From positions 1 through 13,105 of the forward strand of contig CAYLPU010000122.1 of the NCBI GenBank assembly GCA_964385635.1: DNA of 13,105 nucleotides. The letters run 5' to 3'. Below, one piece after another: positions 5,031 through 12,520 of the stretch (position 1 is its first letter; each line of letters starts with the position of its first letter). Both the position numbers and the translations under genes were made by a program. This stretch comes from CAYLPU01 sp964385635 (GTDB lineage: Bacteria; Chloroflexota; Anaerolineae; B4-G1). The notes under the pieces are model-generated. The model had not been told where the DNA came from. It ran no database searches and worked only from the letters and a program-made list of their open reading frames with translations.

Positions 5031-6133
5031 CACGCCTCCCTGCGGCCAGCCTCGAACGATTCGACCAGTGCCATCAGCCCCCCAGCCACCACAGGGTGTC
5101 CACCCAACACCACTGGCACCCGCGCCTCCGCCGCTGCCCGGGTGAAACGGCGTAAGAACGGTTCCTCCACCCTCTCCCAGCGATACAGATCGGAGTTGAA
5201 GCGATCAAGCGCCGGGGGCCACAGCCCCCGCGCCGCCAGAATCACGCGACTATCGAGCAGCACCCCATCAACCAGTTCCGCTAACTCGTCAAAGAAGCCC
5301 TCTACACCGACCAACTCCAGATAATCCGCCAGCAGCGAGCGCACTTCGCTCCGCTTCTGCCGGCCACTGGCCCGCATCCCCCGCTCTTCGGCGAAGACCC
5401 GCACCCAACAACGGGTCGCCCGCTCCAGTGCAGCCCAAGCCGCCGCCGACGCCCGGCCTACGACCGCCAGGCTCCCGCCCTCGTGGGCCATCGCGGCCAG
5501 CACTCCATCCAACCACGGTGCCTCCCAGCCCAGTCCGTCCAGGAAACAGCGCAGACGCGGCCCAATACCCGGATGACGTTGCGCGATCAGCAGGTCCGCT
5601 GGCGTGTCCAGATCGAAGCGCGTAGCGGCCGACGCGGGCAGACTCTCGACCGGCAGGCCACCCTCGTGAGCCAGCGCCCAGGCCACTGCGTTGTCGTTCG
5701 CCTGTTGAACAACCAGTTGTGCCATCCCAACTGCGGGAACGAACCCCACCCAATCACAGGAATGTAGATTGTTGGTAACCACCAGGCGGTCCGCCCCCCT
5801 CAACCGTGCCAGTACCTCGGTCCAGCGGTCGCTACTCAGCAGCGGGGCCGAGGCACCGCCGCTATAGAGCACACGGCGCGCCTCATACCGTTCAATCAGC
5901 CCAGCCAGCCGTCGCCCGAAATGAAAAGGCTCCCCTGACAGGTCGAGGTCCACCTCAACCGGCAGGTCGGCCAGCGTATCGCCCCAGGCAGGGTCATCGG
6001 TAGCGACCACGGCCTGGCCGATCATCCCTGTGCGCAGCAACCGTTCCAGCAAATCGCGCGCAGCGGCCCGGTGTGCTCCACTCAGTGCTCGTTCTACCTC
6101 GCTCTGCCCCCTCCCACCGACCAGAAGGAGCAA
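5030..6133 (-). CDS. Nucleotidyltransferase-like protein of unknown function
   Basis: This protein is about 367 residues. The N-terminal half looks like a GT-A-type nucleotidyltransferase of the MobA/CofC kind: it opens with a hydrophobic strand and glycine loop LLLVGGRGQ, has VVTNNLHSCDW near 118-128 and QQANDNAVAWAL near 143-154, and ends with RFDLDTPADLL near 172-182, a signature of that fold. The glycine loop lacks the usual catalytic Arg-Met/Lys, so the substrate and even activity are uncertain. The C-terminal half (about 195-367) is helical and I do not recognise it. Start: TTG at 6133 has AGGAGG five bases upstream (6139-6144). A GTG at 6154 just after the hpf stop is the alternative (374 residues) but has no good site. 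It sits 25 bases after hpf and is coupled to the phosphatase gene, which suggests a shared role that I cannot name. Confidence 0.6.
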   Translation of the reverse strand: MLLLVGGRGQSEVERALSGAHRAAARDLLERLLRTGMIGQAVVATDDPAWGDTLADLPVEVDLDLSGEPFHFGRRLAGLIERYEARRVLYSGGASAPLLSSDRWTEVLARLRGADRLVVTNNLHSCDWVGFVPAVGMAQLVVQQANDNAVAWALAHEGGLPVESLPASAATRFDLDTPADLLIAQRHPGIGPRLRCFLDGLGWEAPWLDGVLAAMAHEGGSLAVVGRASAAAWAALERATRCWVRVFAEERGMRASGRQKRSEVRSLLADYLELVGVEGFFDELAELVDGVLLDSRVILAARGLWPPALDRFNSDLYRWERVEEPFLRRFTRAAAEARVPVVLGGHPVVAGGLMALVESFEAGRREA

Positions 6134-6138
6134 AATCA

Positions 6139-6144
6139 CCTCCT
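6139..6144 (-). promoter_or_regulatory. Strong Shine-Dalgarno choosing a TTG start
   Basis: AGGAGG on the minus strand, five bases before TTG 6133. It is the best-spaced site in the region and the reason for preferring TTG over the GTG at 6154. Part of it would be translated as Gln-Glu-Val if the GTG were used. Confidence 0.55.
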
Positions 6145-6158
6145 GCGTGCTCACGGCC

Positions 6159-6695
6159 TTAGATGAGTTCCGGCTGCAGCAAACCGTAGTTACCATCATC
6201 CCGCCTGTACACCAGGTTGATGGCACCCTCGTCCGCATTCAGGAAGATATAGAAGCGATGACCCAGCAACTCCATCTGCTCAATCGCCTCCTCTGGCGTC
6301 ATCGGCCGGACTTCGAAGCGCTTGACGCGCACAATCTCCCATTCGGTCTCCTCCACCGGCTCTTCGATAGGGAGTTCCTCAGCAGTCGCTTGCCGTCGGT
6401 TCCGACGCCTGCCCTTGTAACGTGTGATCTGCCGGTACATCTTATCCAACACCGCGTCAATCGAAGCAAACATATCGCCGGTACGCTCTTCAGCCCGCAA
6501 GATCGTACCTCGCACTCGCACCGTTAACTGCGCTACCTGACGATGAGAAGCACTGCGCGTATTCTCTACCGTCAAGTCAACCCGCGCCTCATCAATCGAG
6601 GGCAAATAGCGATCCAGTTTCTCAACTTTTCGCTCCACATACTCGCTCAGATGTGGAGTCACTTCCATGTTTCGAGCGAAGATCGAGATTTCCAT
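6159..6695 (-). CDS. hpf: Long-form ribosome hibernation-promoting factor
   Basis: This 178-residue protein has the two domains of long HPF. The N-terminal S30AE domain (about 1-95) begins MEISIFARNMEVTPHLSEYV, followed by a basic patch YKGRRRNRRQ (93-102) and an acidic linker. The C-terminal dimerisation domain (about 120-178) reads VKRFEVRPMTPEEAIEQM, GHRFYIFLNADEGAINLVYRR. Long HPF binds the 30S decoding region and pairs 70S ribosomes into inactive 100S dimers in stationary phase or stress. Start: ATG at 6695 has AAGGAGG seven bases upstream, better than an upstream in-frame codon at 6731, which would overlap comF. It lies 23 bases after comF, a neighbour pair seen in other bacteria. Confidence 0.95.
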   Translation of the reverse strand: MEISIFARNMEVTPHLSEYVERKVEKLDRYLPSIDEARVDLTVENTRSASHRQVAQLTVRVRGTILRAEERTGDMFASIDAVLDKMYRQITRYKGRRRNRRQATAEELPIEEPVEETEWEIVRVKRFEVRPMTPEEAIEQMELLGHRFYIFLNADEGAINLVYRRDDGNYGLLQPELI

Positions 6696-6718
6696 AGAGT
6701 TTCCTCCTTGCGACGGAT

Positions 6719-7495
6719 CTATTGGTGACAAGCGGATTCTTCAGATAGGCTCTCAGTATCGAATACAGGGTGTTGGCGTGGACGGGCTAACGTCAAGGCA
6801 CGCACACCACCCGCTCCTCCTTCCCGTAGGGCCACAGCGCAGGCTTCCAGCGTGGCGCCCGTGGTACACACGTCGTCAATCAACAGCACTTGCTTACCGA
6901 TCAGCCCGTTGCTGGCACAACGAAAAGCGTCGCGCACGTTCCTCCTCCGCTCCCTGGCGTTGAGTTCGACTTGCAGGGCCGTCGCACGCTGTCGCACCAG
7001 CACCTGCTCATCCACCACCAGCCCAACCCAGCGGGCCATCTCACGAGCCAGCAAGGCCGCCTGATTATACCCACGCTCGCGTAGACGGGCGACGTGCAGC
7101 GGAACAGGTACTACTATGTCAGCAGGCATTGGATGCTGCATCCAGTATTCTGCCATCAGGCCACCCAGGGGGCTGGCCAGTGCAGTAAGGCCGGAGTATT
7201 TGAGCCGGTGCACCGCCTTACGGAGCAACCCTTCAAAGCAAACCACCGAGCGTATACACTCGATCTGCAACGGGGCAGTTCGGCAACGCACGCAGAGCCC
7301 ATCGGCTGCAACCACATCCCCGCAGCAGACGCAAAAAGGGGGCTCGACACGAGGGACCTGGTCCAGGCACTCAGCACACAACCACGCCCCTCCTCGGCGA
7401 CAACCAATACAACGTGGGGGAAACAGAAGGTCGAGAAACTGGCTGCGAAGGCCGCGCCAACGAAGACCAATCGTCTCAATGACCGACACAGGCAA
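6719..7495 (-). CDS. comF: ComF family protein (phosphoribosyltransferase-like)
   Basis: This protein is about 258 residues. The N-terminus has two zinc-ribbon-like Cys clusters: C29, C32, C40, C43 and C55, C58, C68, C71. A phosphoribosyltransferase-like domain follows, with the LKYSG motif at 98-102, the VPVPLHVARLRERGYNQAA segment at 129-147 and the PRPP loop VLLIDDVCTTGAT at 203-215. This is the complete ComFC/GntX layout. In competent bacteria ComFC helps import of transforming DNA. Here it sits directly after the Tad pilus genes, 42 bases past tadC, which would fit a surface-DNA or pilus link, but that is inference. Start: TTG at 7495 is the longest choice and has no strong ribosome site; the in-frame GTG at 7489 is equally possible. 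Confidence 0.9.
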   Translation of the reverse strand: MPVSVIETIGLRWRGLRSQFLDLLFPPRCIGCRRGGAWLCAECLDQVPRVEPPFCVCCGDVVAADGLCVRCRTAPLQIECIRSVVCFEGLLRKAVHRLKYSGLTALASPLGGLMAEYWMQHPMPADIVVPVPLHVARLRERGYNQAALLAREMARWVGLVVDEQVLVRQRATALQVELNARERRRNVRDAFRCASNGLIGKQVLLIDDVCTTGATLEACAVALREGGAGGVRALTLARPRQHPVFDTESLSEESACHQ

Positions 7496-7537
7496 AGGAA
7501 CCCATCTCTAATATCAACCCCTGCGACAGCCTGTTCA

Positions 7538-8482
7538 CTAGAACCCAAAGAGGTTAATTTCCATCGTCATTATTTTGATTACAGCCGGTCCCAGCAGAAC
7601 GATGAAAATAGCAGGAAAGATCAGAAAAGCGACCGGGGGCAGTATCTTAATCTGCGCTGCACGGGCCAATTCCTCAGCCCGCTGTCGCCGTCGCAAGCGC
7701 ATCTGGTCCGACTGAATGCGCAGCACCTTAGCAATACTGACCCCCAGTTGGTCTGCCTGGACAATAGCCGCGACGAAACTCGACACGTCTGGGACCTCCA
7801 TGCGATCCGACATCTCACGCAGCGCCTCACGGCGCAGTTTGCCCAACTGCATCTCCTGAAGCCCTCGCGTAAACGCCAGACTCAAGTTATTGTCCCACTT
7901 CTCGGCGACCTTGGATATAGCGGCATCGAAGCCCAAACCTGCCTCTACGCAGATTGTCAGTAGATCAAGCGCGTCGGGCAACGCTTTGACGATGTCCTGC
8001 TGCCGTCTCTTAATCTTCATCCTCAGCCACAGCGTCGGGAAAAAATAGCCTGCCCCAATCATCAGCGCAAGCACCAGGACGCGCCGCATCACGTCCATGT
8101 TTTTCCCCATGAACACAATGGCGAACGCCAGCCCACCTAACAGAAGCGCCAACAGCAGGCGCATGCCCAGGAGCTCGCTGGGACCCCAGTCGTAGGGATT
8201 GCCAGCCAGGTCGAGTTGGTGTTGAACCGCCTCCACACTCCTCCGTGGCGTGAAGCGCGTCACGAACTGCGCCAGGTTTCCCAGCAAGGGCATCAATATG
8301 CGCTCACTGAAAGGCTGCGCCAGTTCAATTTCTTCCAGCGTGGGCGGACGCTCCATCGCGCCAAACCTGGCCAGACGGTCTTCGACGACGCCAGGCTGCC
8401 GTGGCCGAGCCAGGCCAATGACAACCAGAACCAAGCCCAGCAGCACAAACAAGCCAATCGCAACCAACATTATCGTCCCCAT
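7538..8482 (-). CDS. tadC: Tad pilus assembly platform protein TadC
   Basis: This 314-residue membrane protein has a membrane helix at the N-terminus (about 5-24), a pair of central helices (about 105-150), a type II secretion F-type cytoplasmic domain (about 168-275, LPDALDLLTICVEAGLGFDAAI) and a C-terminal helix ending near LFGF. TadC partners TadB to form the inner-membrane platform on which the CpaF ATPase extrudes Flp-type pilin. Start: ATG at 8482 has GGGGGAGG five bases upstream; the in-frame TTG at 8497 lies on that site and is rejected. It follows tadB by 35 bases. Confidence 0.93.
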   Translation of the reverse strand: MGTIMLVAIGLFVLLGLVLVVIGLARPRQPGVVEDRLARFGAMERPPTLEEIELAQPFSERILMPLLGNLAQFVTRFTPRRSVEAVQHQLDLAGNPYDWGPSELLGMRLLLALLLGGLAFAIVFMGKNMDVMRRVLVLALMIGAGYFFPTLWLRMKIKRRQQDIVKALPDALDLLTICVEAGLGFDAAISKVAEKWDNNLSLAFTRGLQEMQLGKLRREALREMSDRMEVPDVSSFVAAIVQADQLGVSIAKVLRIQSDQMRLRRRQRAEELARAAQIKILPPVAFLIFPAIFIVLLGPAVIKIMTMEINLFGF

Positions 8483-8517
8483 ACCAGCCTCCCCCAATCC
8501 AGGAATCGCATAACCCT

Positions 8518-9456
8518 CTACACCTCAATATCCACAATCTTGTGGATGATCAGATAGCCCGACACGATCCCCAGGACAGCCACGCCAATCATGACCCACC
8601 CACAGCGATGGGTGAACAACAGCGACATGAACTCACGACTGATGAGGTAAACGACCGCCGACAGAATGATCGGGACGAGGCTGATCAGAGTGCCCGCGCC
8701 ACGACCGTATGCCGTGAGGACACGGATATCACCCTTAATCCGGACACGCTCCCGGATGGTATGACTGATCGTGTCCAGCACCTCGGCCAGGTTGCCGCCC
8801 ACCTCTCGCTGCACATTGATGGCCGTGATCATCAGGTCCAGGTCGTCGCTGGTGATACGGCGTAACAAATTGTTCAACGCCTGCTCCAGCGTCAGGCCGA
8901 GTTGCACCTCCTGCACTACCCGACCAAACTCGACGGACATCGGCGGGCCCATCTCCCGCGACACCGCCTCCATCGCTTGCAGGATGCTATAGCCCGAACG
9001 GATGGAGTTCACCATAAGATTGATCGTGTCGCCCAATTGATCACTGAACGCCCGCAATCGTCGGCTACGCACGAACGAAATATACCAGCGCGGGGCGAAA
9101 AAACATAGCAGACATACCACAGCGGTGGTTACTACATCCCCGCTCAGGAGGTACGTCAGCCCCGTGGCCACCACGACAAGGATGACGGTAGCCGCCATAA
9201 ACTCCCCGACCGTGAACTTCAGGTCTGCCCGCGCCAGTTGTGTTGCCAGGTCGGCGCCCACTCCCCGGCTAGTCAGCGCACGATTCAGCGCATCCCCTAA
9301 AGGAGACCTGCGTGCCCCAAAGACCTGCGTGGGCGCCTCCTCCGCGGCGAGGCCCAACCGCTCCTCAATAAGAGCACTGCTGCGGCGGGAAACGATAATC
9401 CCGCTTACTAAAGCGCCCAAACCGATCACCACAAGTGCTGCCGCTAACCAGATCAT
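8518..9456 (-). CDS. tadB: Tad pilus assembly platform protein TadB
   Basis: This 312-residue membrane protein has an N-terminal helix (about 2-23), a linker, two central helices (about 90-125), the type II secretion F-type domain with QLGDTINLMVNSIRSGYSI and AINVQREVGGNLAEVLDTI, and two C-terminal helices (about 255-310) ending KIVDIEV. The GG-N-L-A-E-V-L-D motif is a strong TadB hallmark. It works with TadC as the secretion platform. Start: ATG at 9456 has GAGGG five bases before it, preferred over GTG at 9462. It is separated from cpaF by an unusual 141-base spacer. Confidence 0.93.
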   Translation of the reverse strand: MIWLAAALVVIGLGALVSGIIVSRRSSALIEERLGLAAEEAPTQVFGARRSPLGDALNRALTSRGVGADLATQLARADLKFTVGEFMAATVILVVVATGLTYLLSGDVVTTAVVCLLCFFAPRWYISFVRSRRLRAFSDQLGDTINLMVNSIRSGYSILQAMEAVSREMGPPMSVEFGRVVQEVQLGLTLEQALNNLLRRITSDDLDLMITAINVQREVGGNLAEVLDTISHTIRERVRIKGDIRVLTAYGRGAGTLISLVPIILSAVVYLISREFMSLLFTHRCGWVMIGVAVLGIVSGYLIIHKIVDIEV

Positions 9457-9529
9457 ACTCACCCTCTACCCACTCAAATCGAGGCACCCACCGCCAGATG
9501 GGGAAGCCTCACGCCTGAGCCAGCCCTGT

Positions 9530-9591
9530 TGACACCGTCTGTCACGCCCGACGGGCATGACCACTCCCCCTACCTCCACCGGGGATCCCCG
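9530..9591. promoter_or_regulatory. Cluster of dyad symmetries between cpaF and tadB
   Basis: Three inverted repeats lie almost end to end: TGACA-ccgtc-TGTCA (9530-9544), a nearly perfect 19-bp dyad around GCCCGACGGGC (9542-9560), and the 12-bp palindrome CGGGGATCCCCG (9580-9591). Their loops are too short for good RNA hairpins in two of the three cases, so protein-binding sites or RNA-processing structures are equally possible. No consensus promoter pointing to tadB is visible. Confidence 0.35.
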
Positions 9592-9597
9592 ATGAAC

Positions 9598-10971
9598 CTA
9601 GTACCGCCTCCGCCCCTCGACGCCAAAAATGCTGGGAGGCAGGTGAATGTCGAAGGATTCAATCTTCTCCACGAACTTAGGACGCAAACCTGTGGACCGT
9701 AACACACCGATCACCCGACCGTCCTCGTACCCGGCCAACTCGAACTTGAAGATGTCGGACATAGTGATCACATCCCCCTCCATCCCCTGCACCTCAGTGA
9801 TGGAGACGATCTTACGGGTTCCGTCTCGCTGGCGCTCCAATTGGATCACCGCATCCAGCGCAGAAGCAATCTGCTCACGGATAGCCCGGTGAGGCAGGTC
9901 CATCCCTGCCATCAGAATCATGTTCTCCAGGCGGGCCAGCGCATCGCGAGGAGTGTTGGCGTGGACTGTGGTCATACTCCCCTCGTGGCCGGTGTTCATC
10001 GCCTGGAGCATGTCAAAAGCCTCAGGACCCCGGCACTCGCCCACGATAATGCGGTCTGGGCGCATCCGCAAACTATTGATCACCAGGTCCCGCATAGTTA
10101 TCTCGCCCCGACCCTCAATATTGGGCGGGCGCGACTCCAGTGTCACGACGTGCTCCTGGCGCAGTTGCAGCTCGGCGGCATTCTCAATGGTGAGAATGCG
10201 CTCGTCATTGGGGATATAGCCGGAAAGGACGTTCAACAACGTGGTCTTACCGGAACCGGTACCTCCTGAAATCAAGGTGTTCAGTTTCGCCACCACGCAA
10301 GCCTTGAGCAACTCCATGGCTCCCGCCGTCACAGTGCCCAACTCGATCAACCGTTCGACCGTAAGTGGAATCTTGAAAAACTTACGAATCGTCAACACTG
10401 GTCCAACCAGAGAGATCGGTGGAATCACCGCGTGCACCCGGGAACCGTCCGGCAAGCGAGCGTTCACGTAGGGGGAACTCTCGTCAATGCGCCGCCCCAG
10501 GGGAGCGACGATACGCTCAATTATGCGCATCAGATGCTCGTCTGATTCGAAGACGGCATTCGTGCGCAGAACTCTTCCATCGCGCTCAATGTAGATATTC
10601 TTGGCCCCGTTCACCATGATCTCGGTGATCGTGGGGTCGGCCAGAAACGGTTCCAGCGGTCCCAGGCCCAGTATCTCCGCGACAATCTGATCAAACAGCC
10701 GCTGACGCTCCGCCCGACTAAGGACAATATGCTCTTCAGCCAGGATGTTCTGGTACATCTCCTCAATCGTGCGACGCACATCATCTGTCTTGGTGACATC
10801 CATCGTCGGATCTAGATCCGCGATCAACCTGTTTTGAATGCGCGTTTTAAGGTCCAGATAGGCATCACGGGCAGGAGATGCTGGCCGTCGCCGCACCCGC
10901 AACTCAGCCATCTGCGAAGGTCCCTGTGTGGTCGCCCGGCTTTCCCTCTCAATCCGCTTCAACAATGACAT
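9598..10971 (-). CDS. cpaF: Tad secretion motor ATPase CpaF/TadA
   Basis: This 457-residue protein is the cytoplasmic secretion ATPase that powers pilus assembly. After a variable basic N-terminus (1-40) there is an all-helical section (40-110), then a typical PAS-like ring domain (DPTITEIMVNGAKNIYIERDGR, 112-133; SPYVNARLPDGSRVHAVIPP, 166-185). The RecA-like ATPase domain follows: Walker A GGTGSGKTT at 236-244, Asp-box region LTIENAAELQL at 260-270, Walker B RIIVGECRG at 307-315, and His-box GSMTTVHANT at 331-340. In the Asp box an Asn follows the Glu where family members often have Asp. Start: ATG at 10971 with a weak GGGGGT six bases upstream. It ends in TAG at 9598. The 210-base spacer before it separates it from cpaE. 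Confidence 0.96.
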   Translation of the reverse strand: MSLLKRIERESRATTQGPSQMAELRVRRRPASPARDAYLDLKTRIQNRLIADLDPTMDVTKTDDVRRTIEEMYQNILAEEHIVLSRAERQRLFDQIVAEILGLGPLEPFLADPTITEIMVNGAKNIYIERDGRVLRTNAVFESDEHLMRIIERIVAPLGRRIDESSPYVNARLPDGSRVHAVIPPISLVGPVLTIRKFFKIPLTVERLIELGTVTAGAMELLKACVVAKLNTLISGGTGSGKTTLLNVLSGYIPNDERILTIENAAELQLRQEHVVTLESRPPNIEGRGEITMRDLVINSLRMRPDRIIVGECRGPEAFDMLQAMNTGHEGSMTTVHANTPRDALARLENMILMAGMDLPHRAIREQIASALDAVIQLERQRDGTRKIVSITEVQGMEGDVITMSDIFKFELAGYEDGRVIGVLRSTGLRPKFVEKIESFDIHLPPSIFGVEGRRRY

Positions 10972-11027
10972 GGTCTACCCCCAGTAACGTGCTCCTACAT
11001 ACCCACCATCAGGAGAGAATGGCTCTA

Positions 11028-11068
11028 CGCGGGTTCGCGGGGTGCTCCAAGCGGGTGTGTCACCCGCG
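11028..11068. promoter_or_regulatory. Competing hairpins in cpaE-cpaF spacer
   Basis: GCGGGTG (11051-11057) and CACCCGC (11061-11067) form a perfect 7-bp GC-rich stem with a 3-base loop. The same right arm, as ACCCGCG (11062-11068), is also perfectly complementary to CGCGGGT at 11028-11034, so two mutually exclusive stems are possible. No T-tract follows on the transcribed strand, so this is not a standard terminator. It may be an attenuator or an RNA-processing or stability element within the Tad transcript. It lies about 60-95 bases upstream of the cpaF start. The rest of the spacer (10972-11181) shows no recognisable gene. Confidence 0.4.
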
Positions 11069-11181
11069 TTTCACATCTGGGGCGATGCAGTGCCTTAGCC
11101 CCACCGACGGGGGTGGCACGCCTCCTTTGAGCGAGTTTACCCCACGAATCCGCGTTGACCCGAGAGAATCGGATGTCATCG

Positions 11182-12489
11182 CTACCCGAAGACACGTCCC
11201 AGTCGAAGACGGCCCACCCCTGTAGCCACGATTTCCTCTTCCTCTTCCTCTATCTCTTGCACCTGCATCAACCTGTTTTGCACGTATTCGGCGAGTTGCA
11301 GGATGCTCTGGGAAATAGGCCGGCTCCGATCGCGCATGATGAACGGCACGCCACGGTTGGCCGATGCCATCGCAGCGCGCTGATCCAGCGGGATCTGAAT
11401 CTCCACAGATGTTATCGCCTGCTCAATCTGCTCCACCCGGACACCCACGTGCCGATCCACACCGTTGACCACCAACACAGTCTTCTCCATCGGGTATTTA
11501 AGGCTCGTCGCCACCTCAAGGAACAGACGGGCGCTCTTGACAGCCGGAATGTTCGGCATCACGACGAGCACGATCAGCACCGCAGCATCAAATATGGTCA
11601 GTGCGACTTCATCTACCCAACTCCACACATCCACGACGATGACATCGAACTCCTCGCGCATCAGCCCTAAGATCGTTTTGAACGTCGAAATGCCTCCCGT
11701 TCCCTCGTCCGGCGACATACCCCAAAGACCATCCGCCGCTTCCGGATGCGGTGGGGCCAACAATACCTTGAGCCCCGAGCCGTGAGGTGTCAGCACACTG
11801 CTCAACATATCACTATCCAGGTCCTCAATCTGGGACACCAGGTCTGCGATGCTTCGACTCGCCTGCAAGTTCAGCATCACACCCACGTCTCCAAACTGAA
11901 GATTGGCGTCCACCAGCGCGACTTTTTGCTCGCTGCCGACCATCTGCTGCAATGCAACCGCCAGGTTGACCGCTATGGTCGTACACCCCACGCCACCCTT
12001 GGGACTGAAGACGGCTACGACGTTCCCCTCGCGCCGAATACGACGTTCCTCGCCCAGGCCAGTCGTAGGAACTGCCGGCTGCCCAGGCATCATCACCGCG
12101 CGAGTCTTCCCCATCTCGTAGACCCGGCGGATGGTGCTCATCAGTTCATCACCACTGGGCGGCTTGGTGAGAAAATCCCGCGCACCAGCCAGCATCGCCC
12201 GGCGCAGGTAGTCGGTCTCGCCCTGCACGGAGAGCATCACCACCTGGGCCGCAGGCACCTCCCGCAGGATCGCCTCCGTAGCACTGATGCCATCCATGCC
12301 CGGCATGTTGATGTCCATCAGAACGACGTGTGGCTGAAACTGCTTGGCCAGTTCGATCCCTTCTGGACCGGAGCCTGCCGCACCGATGACTTCAATGTCG
12401 ACGTCGAAGGAGAGCAACTTGCGCAGGTTCTCCCTCGTTTCGGCGATGTCGTCAACGATCAGCAGCCGGATGCGCTCTTGCCGTTCCAC
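11182..12489 (-). CDS. cpaE: Tad localisation ATPase CpaE/TadZ with receiver domain
   Basis: This 435-residue protein has two domains. Residues 5-125 are a response-regulator receiver with all key positions: acidic pair D13 D14, phospho-acceptor D59 in VVLMDINMPGMDG, S87 and K109 in DFLTKP. Residues 155-400 are a ParA/MinD-type ATPase with SPKGGVGCTT at 162-171, LVDANLQFGDVGVML at 192-206 and IVVDVWSW. The Walker A signature Lys (K164) is kept, but the usual second Lys is Cys (C169), as in the atypical TadZ/CpaE Walker motif. The C-terminus has a run of seven Glu broken by one Ile, then a basic tail. CpaE/TadZ sets where the pilus machine is built, usually at a pole. Start: GTG at 12489 has AAGGA nine bases upstream and lies 31 bases after cpaB. 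The GTG at 12552 would overlap cpaB and is less likely. Confidence 0.92.
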   Translation of the reverse strand: MERQERIRLLIVDDIAETRENLRKLLSFDVDIEVIGAAGSGPEGIELAKQFQPHVVLMDINMPGMDGISATEAILREVPAAQVVMLSVQGETDYLRRAMLAGARDFLTKPPSGDELMSTIRRVYEMGKTRAVMMPGQPAVPTTGLGEERRIRREGNVVAVFSPKGGVGCTTIAVNLAVALQQMVGSEQKVALVDANLQFGDVGVMLNLQASRSIADLVSQIEDLDSDMLSSVLTPHGSGLKVLLAPPHPEAADGLWGMSPDEGTGGISTFKTILGLMREEFDVIVVDVWSWVDEVALTIFDAAVLIVLVVMPNIPAVKSARLFLEVATSLKYPMEKTVLVVNGVDRHVGVRVEQIEQAITSVEIQIPLDQRAAMASANRGVPFIMRDRSRPISQSILQLAEYVQNRLMQVQEIEEEEEEIVATGVGRLRLGRVFG

Positions 12490-12520
12490 CCTGCTCAGTC
12501 CTTCCGTCTCACGCCGGACA

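Noticed and set aside
5289..5753. 154-codon minus-strand frame inside the nucleotidyltransferase-like gene
   Set aside because: Same-strand alternative frame with Gly/Arg-rich low-complexity translation; the longer frame has clear motifs and coupling to its neighbours.
7094..7963. 289-codon plus-strand open frame across comF and tadC
   Set aside because: It runs antisense to two well-supported genes, spans their junction, and its translation shows no domain or normal composition; it is a shadow of the GC-rich coding strand.
11060..11179. 39-codon frame starting just after cpaE as a protein gene
   Set aside because: No good ribosome site and no recognisable sequence; kept only as part of the spacer finding.
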